Origin: Toxonevra muliebris
Lineage: Eukaryota; Arthropoda; Insecta; Diptera; Pallopteridae
Reading direction: 5' to 3'
Length of the DNA stretch: 64,000 nucleotides
Assembly: GCA_963691655.1 (NCBI GenBank)
Contig: OY829326.1
Span: 42,931,989-42,995,988 of the forward strand
Shown here: positions 24,301 to 34,160 of the stretch, piece after piece
Layout: the number at the start of each line of letters is the position of its first letter
Numbering within the stretch: the stretch's first letter is position 1
The notes under the pieces: model-generated
Told to the model about the DNA's origin: nothing
The model's input: only the letters and a program-made list of their open reading frames with translations
Databases searched by the model: none
Made by a program: the position numbers and the translations under genes

Positions 24301-25953
24301 TAAGTTTCGGCGAATAACAGTTTTGAATATAGGTGAAACATTTAGTTTATATTTACAGCAGAGTAGACAACGGCATGGGCAGGCAACTAGCATGCACCAA
24401 CTGCATCAGAGTGGCATATCTTCCTCACAACAACAACACCAGCAATCAAATGCTGCAAATACGCAGCAGCTAGTTGGCGCACATGGCCATCCTCATCTTC
24501 ATCTACAATCGCAACAACATGCAATGCAGCAAATGAATCAAACGCAAACGGTGCAGCAAAAAATAATTCCAATGCTGTCACAGCATTCAATGACACAAGC
24601 GGCGGCACAAATGGTGGCCACAAGTACCTGCCAGTTTCCGCAACCTGCGTTTCCAGTACGCAGCACGCAAATAACTGCGCCCACATTTCTCGAACCACCG
24701 CAGTATCTGGCTGCAATACCAGTGCAACCAGTTATAGCTACGCCGTTTCCAGTGGCGCCGGTGCTCTCTCCCTTACCGGTAAGTAATCATCTTAATGTCT
24801 TCGATTAATGTTTCCTGATATTCTCTTCTTCAACACGTAGAACCAAGCGGAGATATTGTCTGGCACAGTTGTAATGACACCAACACAAACACAACTTCAA
24901 GAGCAACTGCAACGCAAACATGATGAATTGCAAAAGTTGATCATGCAGCAACAAAACGAGCTGCGTATTGTATCCGAACAATTATTACTGGCGCGCTACA
25001 CATTGCTGCAACCAGTGATGCCAATGAATTACAATAATACACCTGGCAATAGTCGCAGCTTCCACATTAGCAACAGCAACACTATCGAGCCGCAATTCAA
25101 TCAATATGGATTTGCAATGAGCACAGAGCAAATGCAAAATAGTCAAGATCAACAAATGATGCTGCAGCATCAACAACAACAGCAACACATGCAACATCAG
25201 CAGCAGCAACAACAGCAACAGCATCAAATTCAAAGTCAGCAACAGCAACAACATTCACAGCTGCATAATCATAGTCAACAGCAACAGCAGTTGCAACAAC
25301 AATTGCAGCATAACCAATCGCAACAGCAAAATTTACTATCGCGCAGTGTACCTGATCTAGAGCAATTTGGACATGAAGAAATCGACGCGTTCCTTAATTT
25401 ATCACCATTGCAATCGATGAGCGGAGGCGTTGGTGGTGGTGGTGGTGGCAATAGCTCTCAAGCGGGACTCAACCAAATCAACAATAATAGCAACAACCAG
25501 AATAACAATAACAATAATAGTCCGAATACCACTAACACTAACAACAATCAACAGCAACAAAATTACATTAGCAACACTACACAGAATACACCGCAATCAA
25601 CAAATGATGATTCACTACTTTCCTACATGCAAATGGCTGCCGAATCAAGTCCTACCCTCAATTTTCAAATGGGCATCAGTGAAGATGGTTCCGAATCGCA
25701 AAATGATGATACGAAACTTATGCAAAGCCATCAACGTCATCATCATCATCATCAGCATCATCAACATTTACAACAGCAACACCAACATCAACAGCAGAAT
25801 CATTCATTCTTTTCAACACATCCATTTGAGCAGCTTAATAATCAAACCGCAAATCAATTGCCAAACGATCTGGAAATACTTCCGTACCAGATGTCGCAAG
25901 AGCAATCACAGAACCTATTCAATTCACCTCATGTGTCCGGAACCAGTCAATAG
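9368..25953 (+). CDS. Clk: CLOCK, circadian bHLH-PAS transcription factor (8 coding exons)
   Basis: Coding exons, all with GT-AG borders and matching phases: 9368-9405, 22303-22451, 22510-22691, 23008-23224, 23288-23620, 23686-24299, 24359-24778, 24841-25953; total 3066 nt, 1021 residues. CLK pairs with CYCLE and activates period, timeless, vrille and Pdp1 through E-boxes in the nucleus. The start ATG opens [12 protein letters not shown], close to Drosophila CLK. The bHLH follows at about 13-62 ([13 protein letters not shown]), PAS-A at about 90-195, PAS-B at about 230-340, then a Ser/Thr-rich stretch and a Gln/His-rich activation region with Gln runs in the last exon, ending [16 protein letters not shown]. 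Length is near the Drosophila protein (about 1020-1030). Exon 1 joins straight to KSRNLS; the four extra residues (SFLC) I remember from a Drosophila isoform are not seen. Intron 1 is 12.9 kb of mostly transposon debris. Confidence 0.96.
11218..11529 (+). mobile_element. tRNA-derived SINE, family A, copy 1
   Basis: The head has a pol III A box (TAGCCTAGTGG, 11226-11236) and a B box (GGTTCATACC, 11270-11279) at tRNA-like spacing. It is followed by a tRNA-unrelated body and an AGT-repeat tail. Flanks 11202-11217 and 11530-11545 (AATATACA..TCGTGT) are a 16-bp target duplication with two differences. The body, from GGCAAACCTC on, is clearly homologous to the copy at 18815-19092. Confidence 0.88.
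12257..12552. mobile_element. TTAA-flanked (piggyBac-type) MITE, 296 bp
   Basis: Left end CTCATTAAGTCC and right end, as reverse complement, CCCATTAAGTCC differ at one position. TTAA stands outside both (12253-12256 and 12553-12556), the target duplication of piggyBac elements. There is no reading frame of note. One of four TTAA-flanked elements in this window with C(C/T)C ends. Confidence 0.78.
13416..14405. mobile_element. Non-autonomous Transib transposon (CACAGTG ends, 5-bp TSD)
   Basis: Both ends carry the 14-bp inverted repeat CACAGTGCGTCGAC (13416-13429 and its complement at 14392-14405). CAGCG stands directly outside each end (13411-13415 and 14406-14410). CACWRTG termini and GC-rich 5-bp duplications are hallmarks of Transib, the superfamily related to RAG1 and V(D)J signal sequences. 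The 990-bp interior has no transposase frame, so the copy depends on an enzyme elsewhere. The superfamily call rests on ends plus duplication only. Confidence 0.86.
14592..15221. mobile_element. MITE with CCCAACGGGAAA ends and AGCGCT sub-repeats
   Basis: The ends CCCAACGGGAAA (14592-14603) and its complement (15210-15221) are flanked by TA; the symmetry even extends six bases outward (TACATA/TATGTA). Both arms carry about ten copies of AGCGCT or close variants in both orientations, the kind of subterminal repeat transposases bind. The 82-codon minus-strand frame over the right end (15040-15288) is not a protein I recognise. Superfamily undetermined. Confidence 0.8.
15248..15295 (-). repeat. 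Inverted partner of the repeat at 5742-5781
   Basis: The complement of this stretch reads CATAAAATAAACCGTGGTTC and continues to GTACAAC with few differences from 5742-5781. It lies just outside the MITE at 14592-15221. Confidence 0.5.
17656..17876 (+). pseudogene. LINE fragment: start of RNase H domain
   Basis: The frame contains [10 protein letters not shown], which resembles the first catalytic motif (FTDGSK) of RNase H domains in jockey/I/R1-type non-LTR retrotransposons, preceded by basic residues. Only this first part is present. The matching later part of such a domain occurs 3.4 kb downstream (21097-21487), but the two could be separate insertions. Confidence 0.5.
18095..18397 (-). 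mobile_element. tRNA-derived SINE, family B, with perfect 13-bp TSD
   Basis: On the minus strand the head has the A box TAGCCTAGTGG (18376-18386) and a B box of the GGTTCGATTCC type (18333-18343). The other end carries TAACCTAACC-like repeats. The 13-bp sequence TTATATTGGAGGT lies on both sides (18082-18094 and 18398-18410), a perfect target duplication. The body is unrelated to the copies at 11218 and 18815. Confidence 0.92.
18815..19092 (+). mobile_element. tRNA-derived SINE, family A, copy 2
   Basis: A tRNA-like head with a weak A box (about 18829-18839, GTATAGTGG) and a B box (TGTTCGACAC, 18867-18876) is followed by a body that aligns with the SINE at 11218-11529 from AGCAAACCTC through GGTCCCTTCCAT to CGTGGCC. 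The head differs more than the body. No target duplication could be set, so the borders are approximate. Confidence 0.8.
20335..20882. mobile_element. TTAA-flanked (piggyBac-type) MITE, 548 bp
   Basis: Left end CCCTTTAACCCGCAAGG and right end (complement) CCCTCTAACCCGTAAGG agree at 15 of 17 positions, with TTAA directly outside both (20331-20334, 20883-20886). The inside is AT-rich and has further copies of GGCCTTGCGGGT-like sequence, as near 20490. No transposase frame. Confidence 0.82.
21097..21487 (+). pseudogene. LINE fragment: RNase H domain, frameshifted
   Basis: A first frame reads [11 protein letters not shown] and then [16 protein letters not shown], as after the FTDGSK motif. After a frameshift near 21235 the other frame gives [28 protein letters not shown] and [10 protein letters not shown], the later catalytic region of LINE RNase H (usually WVPGH..IxGNexAD). 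The His of the usual GHS motif is replaced, and a stop follows. Dead jockey/R1-like element. Confidence 0.75.
22272..22281. promoter_or_regulatory. Second VRI/PDP1-type motif, end of Clk intron 1
   Basis: ATTACATAAT fits RTTAYRTAAY, 22 bp upstream of exon 2. Chance occurrence is likely in such AT-rich DNA and it overlaps the polypyrimidine/branch region of the intron. Confidence 0.15.
22731..22950. mobile_element. 220-bp MITE inside Clk intron 3
   Basis: The arms at about 22731-22776 and 22906-22950 are inverted copies (CGCTCATTT, CTAAAAGACTGTCATAA, TCAAAAAAC) with about three differences in 45 bp. The element fills 220 of the 316 bp of the intron that separates the two PAS-A-coding exons. 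Outer bases are ATATAT, so a TA or TATA target is likely but cannot be fixed. No coding capacity. Confidence 0.8.
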
Positions 25954-26201
25954 TTTTAGATGTAGCCGTAGTTTGTTTTTGTTATGTTCCAATTATTGTT
26001 TTTATCATAGATCTAAATAGAAGTAAATAGTAGAGGCTTAAAATGATGCACAGAACTCTCCTACCCTAAACAGTATATGTGTATAGTACGTTTCCAACGA
26101 AGATCAAGTTAACAGTACTTAAATTTTTGGAAAACTCAGATTTCGCATTTAACCCGGAGTAAATTCATTTCGATTTTGTAAATAGATCACAGATCCTAAG
26201 T

Positions 26202-26319
26202 AACCATTATTAAGGGGAAAAAATAATTTTTAACCATTATAAAACAATCACAACATATTTTTGTTAAAAACAACCATTATAATTAGCAAAACATCGTTTT
26301 GGTTATCAATAACCATTAT
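26202..26319 (+). repeat. Four copies of AACCATTAT in the Clk 3' flank
   Basis: AACCATTAT occurs at 26202, 26232, 26272 and 26311, 30-40 bp apart, with partly similar spacers (AAAACA..TTTTGTTA). This looks like a decayed tandem repeat of about 40 bp. It lies 250-370 bp after the Clk stop and therefore probably in the 3' UTR. Confidence 0.7.
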
Positions 26320-26400
26320 CACCAGAGCTGCGTATTATCCTCATTACTTTTTAATATTGTCATGTCGAATGCAAGAACGTAAAAAGAGAATTTACCTTAA

Positions 26401-26815
26401 CTCTTTCATGCCCAATGTTGCGTATATGCAACATTCACTTGTATGTGGCATAAATATGGTGTTTAACAAATTTTACTATTAACGCTATTTGTATTCGGTT
26501 CTGTTAGGTATTCTTCACGTTTACTGATTGCCGAACATTTGAAATTTCTTGCTTAAGTCATTTTTTTTAATGTTTTGTCTTTGAAGTCCAGCGAAAAACC
26601 TAAGTGCAAAAATTTTTAGTAAAATCTTGTACACTATTTTTTGAAAAAAATGCATTTAGTTATTACTATTTTTTTTTTTTTCAACCTTTAATAACGAACA
26701 AACAAATCAATAAAGAACATAAAATTTAGTGCCATGATTGTGGAAAACCTAAGTAAACATAATTTAAAAACAAAAGGTTTCTATCCAGTCCCATTAAAAT
26801 TTTAGCGTCAAAGGG
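26401..26815. mobile_element. TTAA-flanked (piggyBac-type) MITE, 415 bp
   Basis: Left end CTCTTTCATGC and right end (complement) CCCTTTGACGC match at 8 of 11 positions, with TTAA outside both (26397-26400, 26816-26819). It has no coding capacity. It holds the first AATAAA after the Clk stop codon (26709-26714). Confidence 0.62.
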
Positions 26816-26929
26816 TTAAGCATTGCGTTCCCATTCGGTTGCCAATCAACTCAATCTCAACATTCAGTTCTTAAGTAAAAAACAATTTTTTCTTATAGTA
26901 TCTATTCACATAGAACTGCAACTCTTTAA

Positions 26930-27440
26930 CCCATTAATGTCAGCACCCAGATCCGATTGAACTTGTTAGTATTAGTCCTAAATAGAAAACTACAAATTTT
27001 CACAAAAATATCTTAAGGTTTGTGGGCGTCGTAACTGTATTAATATTTACGTATGATATATCATATTTCACAGTTATAAACTCAAAAACCAGTCTTAAAG
27101 TATTTAACCTAACTCCCCTTTAAATTCGTTTTGTAACTATGACTTTAAATTTTAAGTTAAGTAATACATCTCGTTTTACTGTTTTGTTTTTTCAAGTTAT
27201 TACTTGGCTTCGTGTTATTTAGCTCTTTTTTTTAAACACTTTAAAAATGGGCTCGAAAAAATATGATCAAAATAAGTTTTAATGGGATTGTTAAAGATTT
27301 TTTGGAATAAACTGTCTTTTGTGTCGCTTATTCCGTTAACAGCCAAAACGAATACGTGATTTACGTGATATACAAATTTTGAAAAAATTAAAAAAAAACA
27401 CTCCATTGTCAATTATATATCATACGTATACGTTAATGGG
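26930..27440. mobile_element. TTAA-flanked (piggyBac-type) MITE, 511 bp
   Basis: Left end CCCATTAATGT and right end (complement) CCCATTAACGT differ at one of 11 positions, with TTAA directly outside (26926-26929, 27441-27444). It lies 110 bp from the element at 26401-26815. No transposase. Confidence 0.75.
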
Positions 27441-28789
27441 TTAAGCAGAACTCCGATTAGCTTGAGTTTTTTAATATTAGTAGTATGTATGATATTTAAA
27501 TTGACCTTTCGTTGTAAATGTGCTAAAATCATTTTACAGTTAGTAGTTTCTGTTGTGAAGTGAAGTAGATTATTTTTTATGTAGTGATTTCTATTTTTTA
27601 ATTATGTATCTACTGTTATTTTTTATGAGTGTTAGTGTTGGAGTTATTGTTAAAGTTGAAATTAACGTTTTTGTTTTTAATATTTACTAAATATTCTTAA
27701 AACAAATTTGTGATCTTATTTTAAAAATGTGTTAATGACTTAAATTAAGTTAACTGCTTATTTAAACGATTTATACACGTTTTATTATTCATAAGTACCT
27801 ACATAATTAGTGTTAGGTTCATTATAGTTTCTTTATTCATAATTATGTCGTTAATTCCTGTATATACTAGGGATGCCAAAAATTTCCTTGAAGTTTAATT
27901 TTGAAATAATATTGCCGACTTTCTTCGATGTTTTTATTGGTATTTTGGGGTTGCCTTTACCCTCGACCAGTAAATAGCAAGGAAATGGTCTTGATTTTCA
28001 AATTCAGAGATTCAAATGTATATTAACTGATTTCGGAATTACTCAAAATTCAGTGGCTAATATTTAGAAATATTGGATTCTTTTTAAAAAACCCAAAATA
28101 AATGTTGTCTCCCTTTTTTCTATCCGTATTTCCCAGATTATCTGAGTAAGTGCTTTTATTTACCGACAAGTTAAGAGCCAATTTTCTTTTTTCCCATTCA
28201 TTTTCCTTCTGCTAACTTCGTATTTAATGTTTTAATATTTTTTTCGCACATAAAAGTGACATGATAACGTTGCTCGGAGTCTGGTTTTTTGAGACTCATA
28301 TTTCCAAATCATAAAATTTTTGATGAAAAAAAAGTAGAATGGGGCGCTCCCAGCTGTGAGTTAATGTACAAAAGTATAAGTATGGAACTGTGAATACTGC
28401 AAATTGATTGCTAGTTTCATTTGACAAATCCTCATGAATGTAATTTAAATTTTGTAATTGATTTGTATATACACACTAAGTATATAATTAAGAAGATATC
28501 ATATGAAATAAAACTGATTGTATACGATAAAAAATATAAAAATAATAACATAATAATGTGCAAAATCATATGAGTGTTATTTTGTAAATAGTTAGTAATT
28601 TTTTTTTTTATATAAATTGAAAATTGTTTAGTTGGAGTGAGCTGAAGTGAAATAAATAATAATAATAAAAAAAAAAAACTTTAATAGTTTTTAATTTTAT
28701 TTTTTTTATAATCAACTCAAGCAATTATTCACACTTAAAGGTACTAAATATATTATATATGTATGTATATGAATATATGTATGTATGTT

Positions 28790-28795
28790 TTTATT
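28790..28795 (-). terminator. Henna polyadenylation signal
   Basis: TTTATT on the plus strand is AATAAA on the coding strand, 34 nt past the stop codon. Close, but no other candidate fits better. Confidence 0.5.
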
Positions 28796-28829
28796 AAATA
28801 TGTACAAAATAGATATAGTAAAATTCGTA

Positions 28830-31800
28830 TTAAACTTTTAACTTTTCCACAGCGTTTTGCAAAATTTGAAATTCTGAATTGATATTATTCATAAGATTGC
28901 GAATTTGATGTTTGGAGTCCAGTACTTCAATACTTTGCGTATAGGCATTATAGCGCACACCGAAGGGGCGGGGAATTGAGTTGGCAAATTTACTGAAATT
29001 AAAAAAAGGAAACAGTATTTCAAGATTCTTTAAAAAATAGAATCAATCAATTACATAGTCTTTTCCTTGGCACTTTCAAAACTATCGGCCACATAGTACG
29101 TCTCTTGAAACTGTGTTATGGGATATTTAGTTACTCCAGTAATTTCGGGATCGAATGATTTATGATTTGGTTCGTCGGTCAGGCAATATTGTAATTCACC
29201 GTAGGATGAAAGTAAGCCAGCACCATAAGCCTTTAATTCACCCTCTTGACGACACAGACCAAACTCAACGGTAAACCAAAAGATCTGCAGGTAAAAAAAT
29301 TATAAATTTGTGAATTTATGTTGTAAGTGGATATGCTTCTGTCTTACCGTAGCCAATTTTTCAATATAATCATCTGGAGCACCTAATGAAGCTAAACCGA
29401 TTTCCTGACTGAATTGGGCAAATGCGGGATCTGCAAATAGCGGCACATGGCCGAGCAGCTCATGGCAGACATCTGGTTCGGGTGTATACATTGGTTTACT
29501 GGGATGACGTATATACTGAGTAGAATGGAAAACACGAAATGCGAGGCCGGCCAGGAAATCACGTGATGATAAAAGACCAGCAACAGGACGTAAAGTAAAA
29601 CCAGTACAATCTACAGTTAAAAGAGTAGAAAAATATTGAATTGCTAAGATTAAAATATAATTTCTCATATATTACCTCTTAAAAAGTTGGAAACATCTTC
29701 CAATTGTGGTATATTATCTTCTTTGAAACCACAATTATCCACCAGCAATGGAAATACGTGGTTATATTCTTTGCACGCATGCGTCTTGTATAATTTTGTT
29801 AGATTTTTAAAGATAACACTCCAAGTTTCAACTTCCTCTTTGTTATAATCGACATGCGGCAGTGGTTCACCATGTTTGTAATTGTAAGCGATATCAGCAA
29901 AATATTTCCTATAAATAAAAATTTTATATTGTTATTATTATTATTTTGCCTTCAACTTCAATGTATTTCACTCGCCTTCTTGCACGATACTCGGGATCGG
30001 TGAACCCAGGATGATCTGAATCCAATTCAGAACCATAGCTTAAAATCTGATTGGCAAAACGATCTAAGTCGCGTATTCTACGTGGAAACCATGGCACAGC
30101 CAATGTATTATCCTTGTAATCTCTTGAGATAATATTAAAGTAACTGCATTGCTCGCGTAACTCATCGATCGCTTTACCCAAAGCTCCCGACTTGACATCA
30201 CATTCCACAAAGAACTCATAGCCAGGCACACGCACTGAAGAGCGTGACTCAATGTGCAGTAGATTAACATCATGATTTTTGAAAATCTTTAAACTTCTTG
30301 CCAATGAACCGCTACTTTGATCCTTCGGCGTAAAGAGGAAGCAAGTATTGCGTGACTCTTGTTCATCAATGCCCTCGACAATGTAGGAAGTGCCATCGAT
30401 GCGAGTTGGCTGTATTGAGTGGAAATATAAAGCATGTTTGATTTAGTATTTAACTTTTATAAAATAAATATATATTATTTAAATATGTAGGTAGGCACTA
30501 GCGGATCCCGACTTTTCTGAAGAGGGATTTTTATTTTTTCGACCCTTTAATATTTTTTATTGATTCATAATGAATGATCAGATCTTTTGAATGCAATTGT
30601 CACATTGTACGCATTTTATTAAAAGTGAAAATTTCTTTAAAAATCTTGAACTTGACTCTAATAGACATTCAGAATTCTATTTCCGGTTGATTATATTACA
30701 ATCGTCAGACAAATTCATAAAAACTAAACACATGTCATCATCCCATTAATTTAAATTTTAATACATACTCGACGAACTTTCGCGCTTAATTGTTATGAAC
30801 TTTTGTATTTAAGAGCGAAAATTTTGATAAGAAATTTTTGCAAATTATACGTCCTTAAATTTTTTTCATTTCATTTATTAAAAAAAAAAAAGAGACATAG
30901 ATTAATTCAATAAATAAATATAATTACTAAAGGAGATTTTGCGATTAATCAAAAGCAAAGAAATTAAAAATGCGCAAATGAATTCAAAAAAACAACAGAT
31001 CAATATTAAATTTTATTAAATAACAAGTTTGATTTTATTAGTTGATCTCTACTGATTTATAGATACCCTACATTTGTTTTTGCGCGAAAAATGAACAGAT
31101 GGTCCGAATTGAATTTTGATATCTGTGTTGCATTTATTTGTTACTTTTTATAGAACTAAATTATTCAGTTTATACGTAGAGCGTAAAAAAGAATAATATA
31201 AATAACAGAAGAAACTTTAGTTGATAAATATGAGCATACGCAGAGAGAATTTAGGTCTGTTCACGTACAAAAAAATGTTACAAATTGTTAATAATTTTTA
31301 CTGGTAAAGTGTTCACACACTTGGAAACTTGCAAAGAGAAGGAAAAACGAGAGCGTAAAAGTGTGAGAGAGAAAAAAGTAATTGAAAGTTTTTTCTGTCA
31401 AAAAACATTTACAAAGGAATAAGAAGTGTTGTGTTTCAATTAAAATGGGCGGTAAAAGAAATATAAGTCTTTGGAGAACAAATGATTTCACTTGGCGATG
31501 TTTCCATTTTATTAATTTTAATACAATTACATAAAATCACAACCATAATATTTTTTCCCGCTTAAAATTAACTCTTGAAACATTCGATCAGTTTACTTGC
31601 AAATTTCTACTAGTTTTCGGTTCACGTAATTTCTACTATTTTTTCTCTTTGTGAGAATATTTTTCTCAATCTTTGTTATATTCTCTCCCAGCAAGTTTCT
31701 GTTGACCTTATATCTCAAGATTTCTCTCAACTGTTACTTTTTCCATTCAATTTTATTCTCATTAACAAATAAATTCTCTCAGTAAGCGTAGAAAAGTTAT

Positions 31801-32735
31801 CCATTCAGTTTAAACGAACTAACCCTTTCACAGATCAAATCTTTTTTTGTAGAATTTTCATTTCAAAAAGGATGTTCTTTGTACTTGAACAGTAATTTAG
31901 ATCTTTAAAACGTAATAGAATGTAAACAGAGAAAATTTCCCATAAGTTTGCAATACAATATACACAATCCCTTTCAAATATTTTAACATTACAGCGAAAA
32001 ATGATTACAGATGGATTTAAATTAGTAGCAGAAATCATTGCATTCAGTAGGCCGAGTTTGAAACAAAGCATGGCGTCTCGTTTCAGTATCAATAAATTAG
32101 CATGTGAGAGAAATACTTGAACAAATGTTAAATTTTTCAGGATGTTGAAATATAAGATGCAATTGAAATAATTTTTTCTATAATAAAAGTGTTAGCCAAT
32201 GATTTAGCTGGAAATTGAATTAGAGACACCTGCGATAAAATTCTAGCACGCAGACATTAGACTACAAAGACGGAACATTTGTGACTTGCTAAATTTCGCA
32301 GTTTTACCGCATTTTGACTCACCTGGTTTTAAAAAGAATAATATTACTTTACGACTCTTTTATAAACCTTTTATAAAATTTCTAATTTATAAGTTTATGA
32401 GAAAAAACGTTGGTGGTATTCACGATGTGAAATATTTGTGAAAAACATTTAAAAAATACAATTTTGTAAACCTTTTTAGTAAATTTTTGGCTGTAACGTA
32501 AATTAGGAAGATTTACTCTGAAAGAATACACAATACAATAAAAAAAATGTAAAATAGGGTTTGCAGTTTAGTATTTTAAAATCGCAAATGTTTTAGTAAA
32601 CTTATAAAATTTATTAAAATAACCCAATGTAATACCAAATCGTAAATATGGCTATTAATTCTATTCCAAAATTTTATTGTAGAATTTTTTGCTTAGACCA
32701 ACCTTTTCAAAAGAAGTTTGCTTTTGATACATCAT
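28830..32735 (-). CDS. Hn: Henna, phenylalanine/tryptophan hydroxylase (6 coding exons)
   Basis: Exons in transcript order: 32735-32703, 30409-29976, 29908-29676, 29610-29348, 29284-29055, 28992-28830; all phases agree, giving 451 residues (450 from the second ATG), close to the roughly 450 of Drosophila Henna. The enzyme uses O2, iron and tetrahydrobiopterin to make tyrosine from phenylalanine; in flies it also hydroxylates tryptophan outside neurons. An N-terminal ACT-type regulatory domain ([16 protein letters not shown]) precedes the catalytic domain with iron ligands in CHELLGH and the Glu of FWFTVEFG, and a C-terminal helix ending AVEKLKV. Exon 1 encodes [11 protein letters not shown]; Drosophila MYQRQ favours the second ATG at 32732. 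The intron 29909-29975 needs a GC donor. Sequence identity to Drosophila is very high. Confidence 0.96.
29909..29975 (-). other. GC-AG intron in Henna (67 nt)
   Basis: The exon ends in AGAAG followed by GCGAGT, and the acceptor is TTATAG before GAAATATTTT. Only this join gives the conserved YRARRKYFAD. Nearby GT donors (for instance at GTGAAA) lead to a stop within three codons. Confidence 0.85.
30410..32702 (-). other. Henna intron 1 (2.3 kb)
   Basis: Donor GTTGGT after GAAAAG and acceptor AATACAG before CCAACTCGC. AT-rich; no repeat or gene recognised inside. Confidence 0.85.
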
Positions 32736-33003
32736 CTTTAAGATTAATTTTTTAATGCACAATACTCAATATTTTATAAAGTGGTATCTTTTTTTATTTG
32801 AAATGTTCACGTTTTCTCTAACTAGATATAATTATTATATAAATACACGTTCAATTGTGAACCAACAAAAAAAAAAAAACAACTACAATAAATTGCACTA
32901 AAATCAAGTAAAATCTTAAAGAACTTTTAAACCACTTCTGCAACACAACAACAGCACACGACACTTTCAGCAAAACTGGAGTCATTCCTCATTTGAGCAC
33001 GCG

Positions 33004-33011
33004 CTTATATA
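33004..33011 (-). promoter_or_regulatory. TATA box, probable Henna promoter
   Basis: TATATAAG on the minus strand, about 270 bp upstream of the Henna ATG, implying transcription starts near 32975-32985 and a 5' UTR of about 245 nt. No transcript evidence. Confidence 0.45.
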
Positions 33012-33926
33012 GATTTTAATATGAAACACGCTCTGAATGTGGTCAGCGCCAAATCGGACTGATAATTGTATATTCTATAAGCTGAAGAGGTTATCGCTGG
33101 TTCAAAAATTTGTGCGGCGATAATCATAATAGCAACAAAAACAAAAGCCAAGATCTAATATAAAAACTATACTTGCATACATATATATAATTTGTATTTA
33201 TGCAAGCAAATAAATAACTTTTTTATGGAAATTTAGAAATGATATTGCAAAAAGAAGAAAACAACCCAAAAATATATATATTTATAAATAAATAGATAGA
33301 CACGCCTTTTCAAAAAAAAAAAGAAAAGAGAAAAAACAAAATTTGTTATTGGCTTATGGTAAAATGACGCACGATGATGACCCCCCGTCTCTTAGTTACT
33401 AGTAAGCTGAAGTAAACTGTAAAAACATAAATAAAAAAATATGTTTTGTAACTTTTTAACGTCAATATTTATATAGCTTTTGAACGCCATTTTATTCACG
33501 TGATTAGTGGAACTTTTATTTCAAAACTCCCGAGCAATGCTGTGTATTCACATGCTAGAATATGAATGTGAGCGTTCAGAACAGCTTCCCTTTGTTTAGT
33601 CTTTGTGCATTAACCACATTTAAGGGGGAATTAAGTTTAGGGCTACTTTTTTTTAGTGATTGGCATGAATTTTTTTTTAGCAAGAAAGAAATGTATATAA
33701 TTTAATGAAACTTTAAGAACATTTATAAATATATTTTTGAAGTATTTCCTAGGAAAATATGGAAGAAATCAGCTGCCCCCCATCGGAGGTCACCATCAGA
33801 GGAGCATAGCTATTTGTGTACACTCTGTCTTTCTTCTATATGAACCTAATTGCCCCAAAAATTGAAATTGCATTTTTCAAAGGTGTTTTAACAAAAGAGC
33901 ATAATTTTTTTTTTTTTTTTTAAATA

Positions 33927-34160
33927 AAAAAATTGGTTGTGTATTAATGAACATAAGGCAGAAGTGAAACTTCTTGTGAACTAAACGAAACACAAGCAAA
34001 CGAAATTTTTCAATCGCTAAATTTTTTACTTTATTTATTATTTACTATATATTATTATATTTATTTACTTGTGTTTTTTAATTTCATTTGCTTGTGTTTC
34101 GTTTAGTTCACAACAAGTTTCACTGCTGCCTCGTGTTCGTTAATACACAACCAATTTTTT
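33927..34160. repeat. Long hairpin: 80-bp inverted arms, 74-bp loop
   Basis: The arms 33927-34006 and 34081-34160 are reverse complements with about six differences (shared blocks TTGGTTGTGTATTAA, AGTGAAACTT, GTGAACTAAACGAAACACAA). The loop is nearly pure A/T. It may be a foldback/MITE or, if transcribed, a source of hairpin RNA. No target duplication could be set because both flanks are homopolymeric. Confidence 0.85.

Larger units (their letters stand above)
25954..28829. other. Convergent Clk/Henna intergenic region
   Basis: Clk and Henna end towards each other across 2.9 kb. It contains the Clk 3' UTR, the AACCATTAT repeats, the two TTAA-flanked MITEs, and AT-rich DNA. A Pumilio-type TGTAAATA is at 26177-26184. 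No gene seen. Confidence 0.6.

Noticed and set aside
25430..26020. 196-codon plus-strand frame over the Clk last exon.
   Set aside because: It is a shadow of the Gln/Asn-rich CAA/AAC codons of Clk in another frame.
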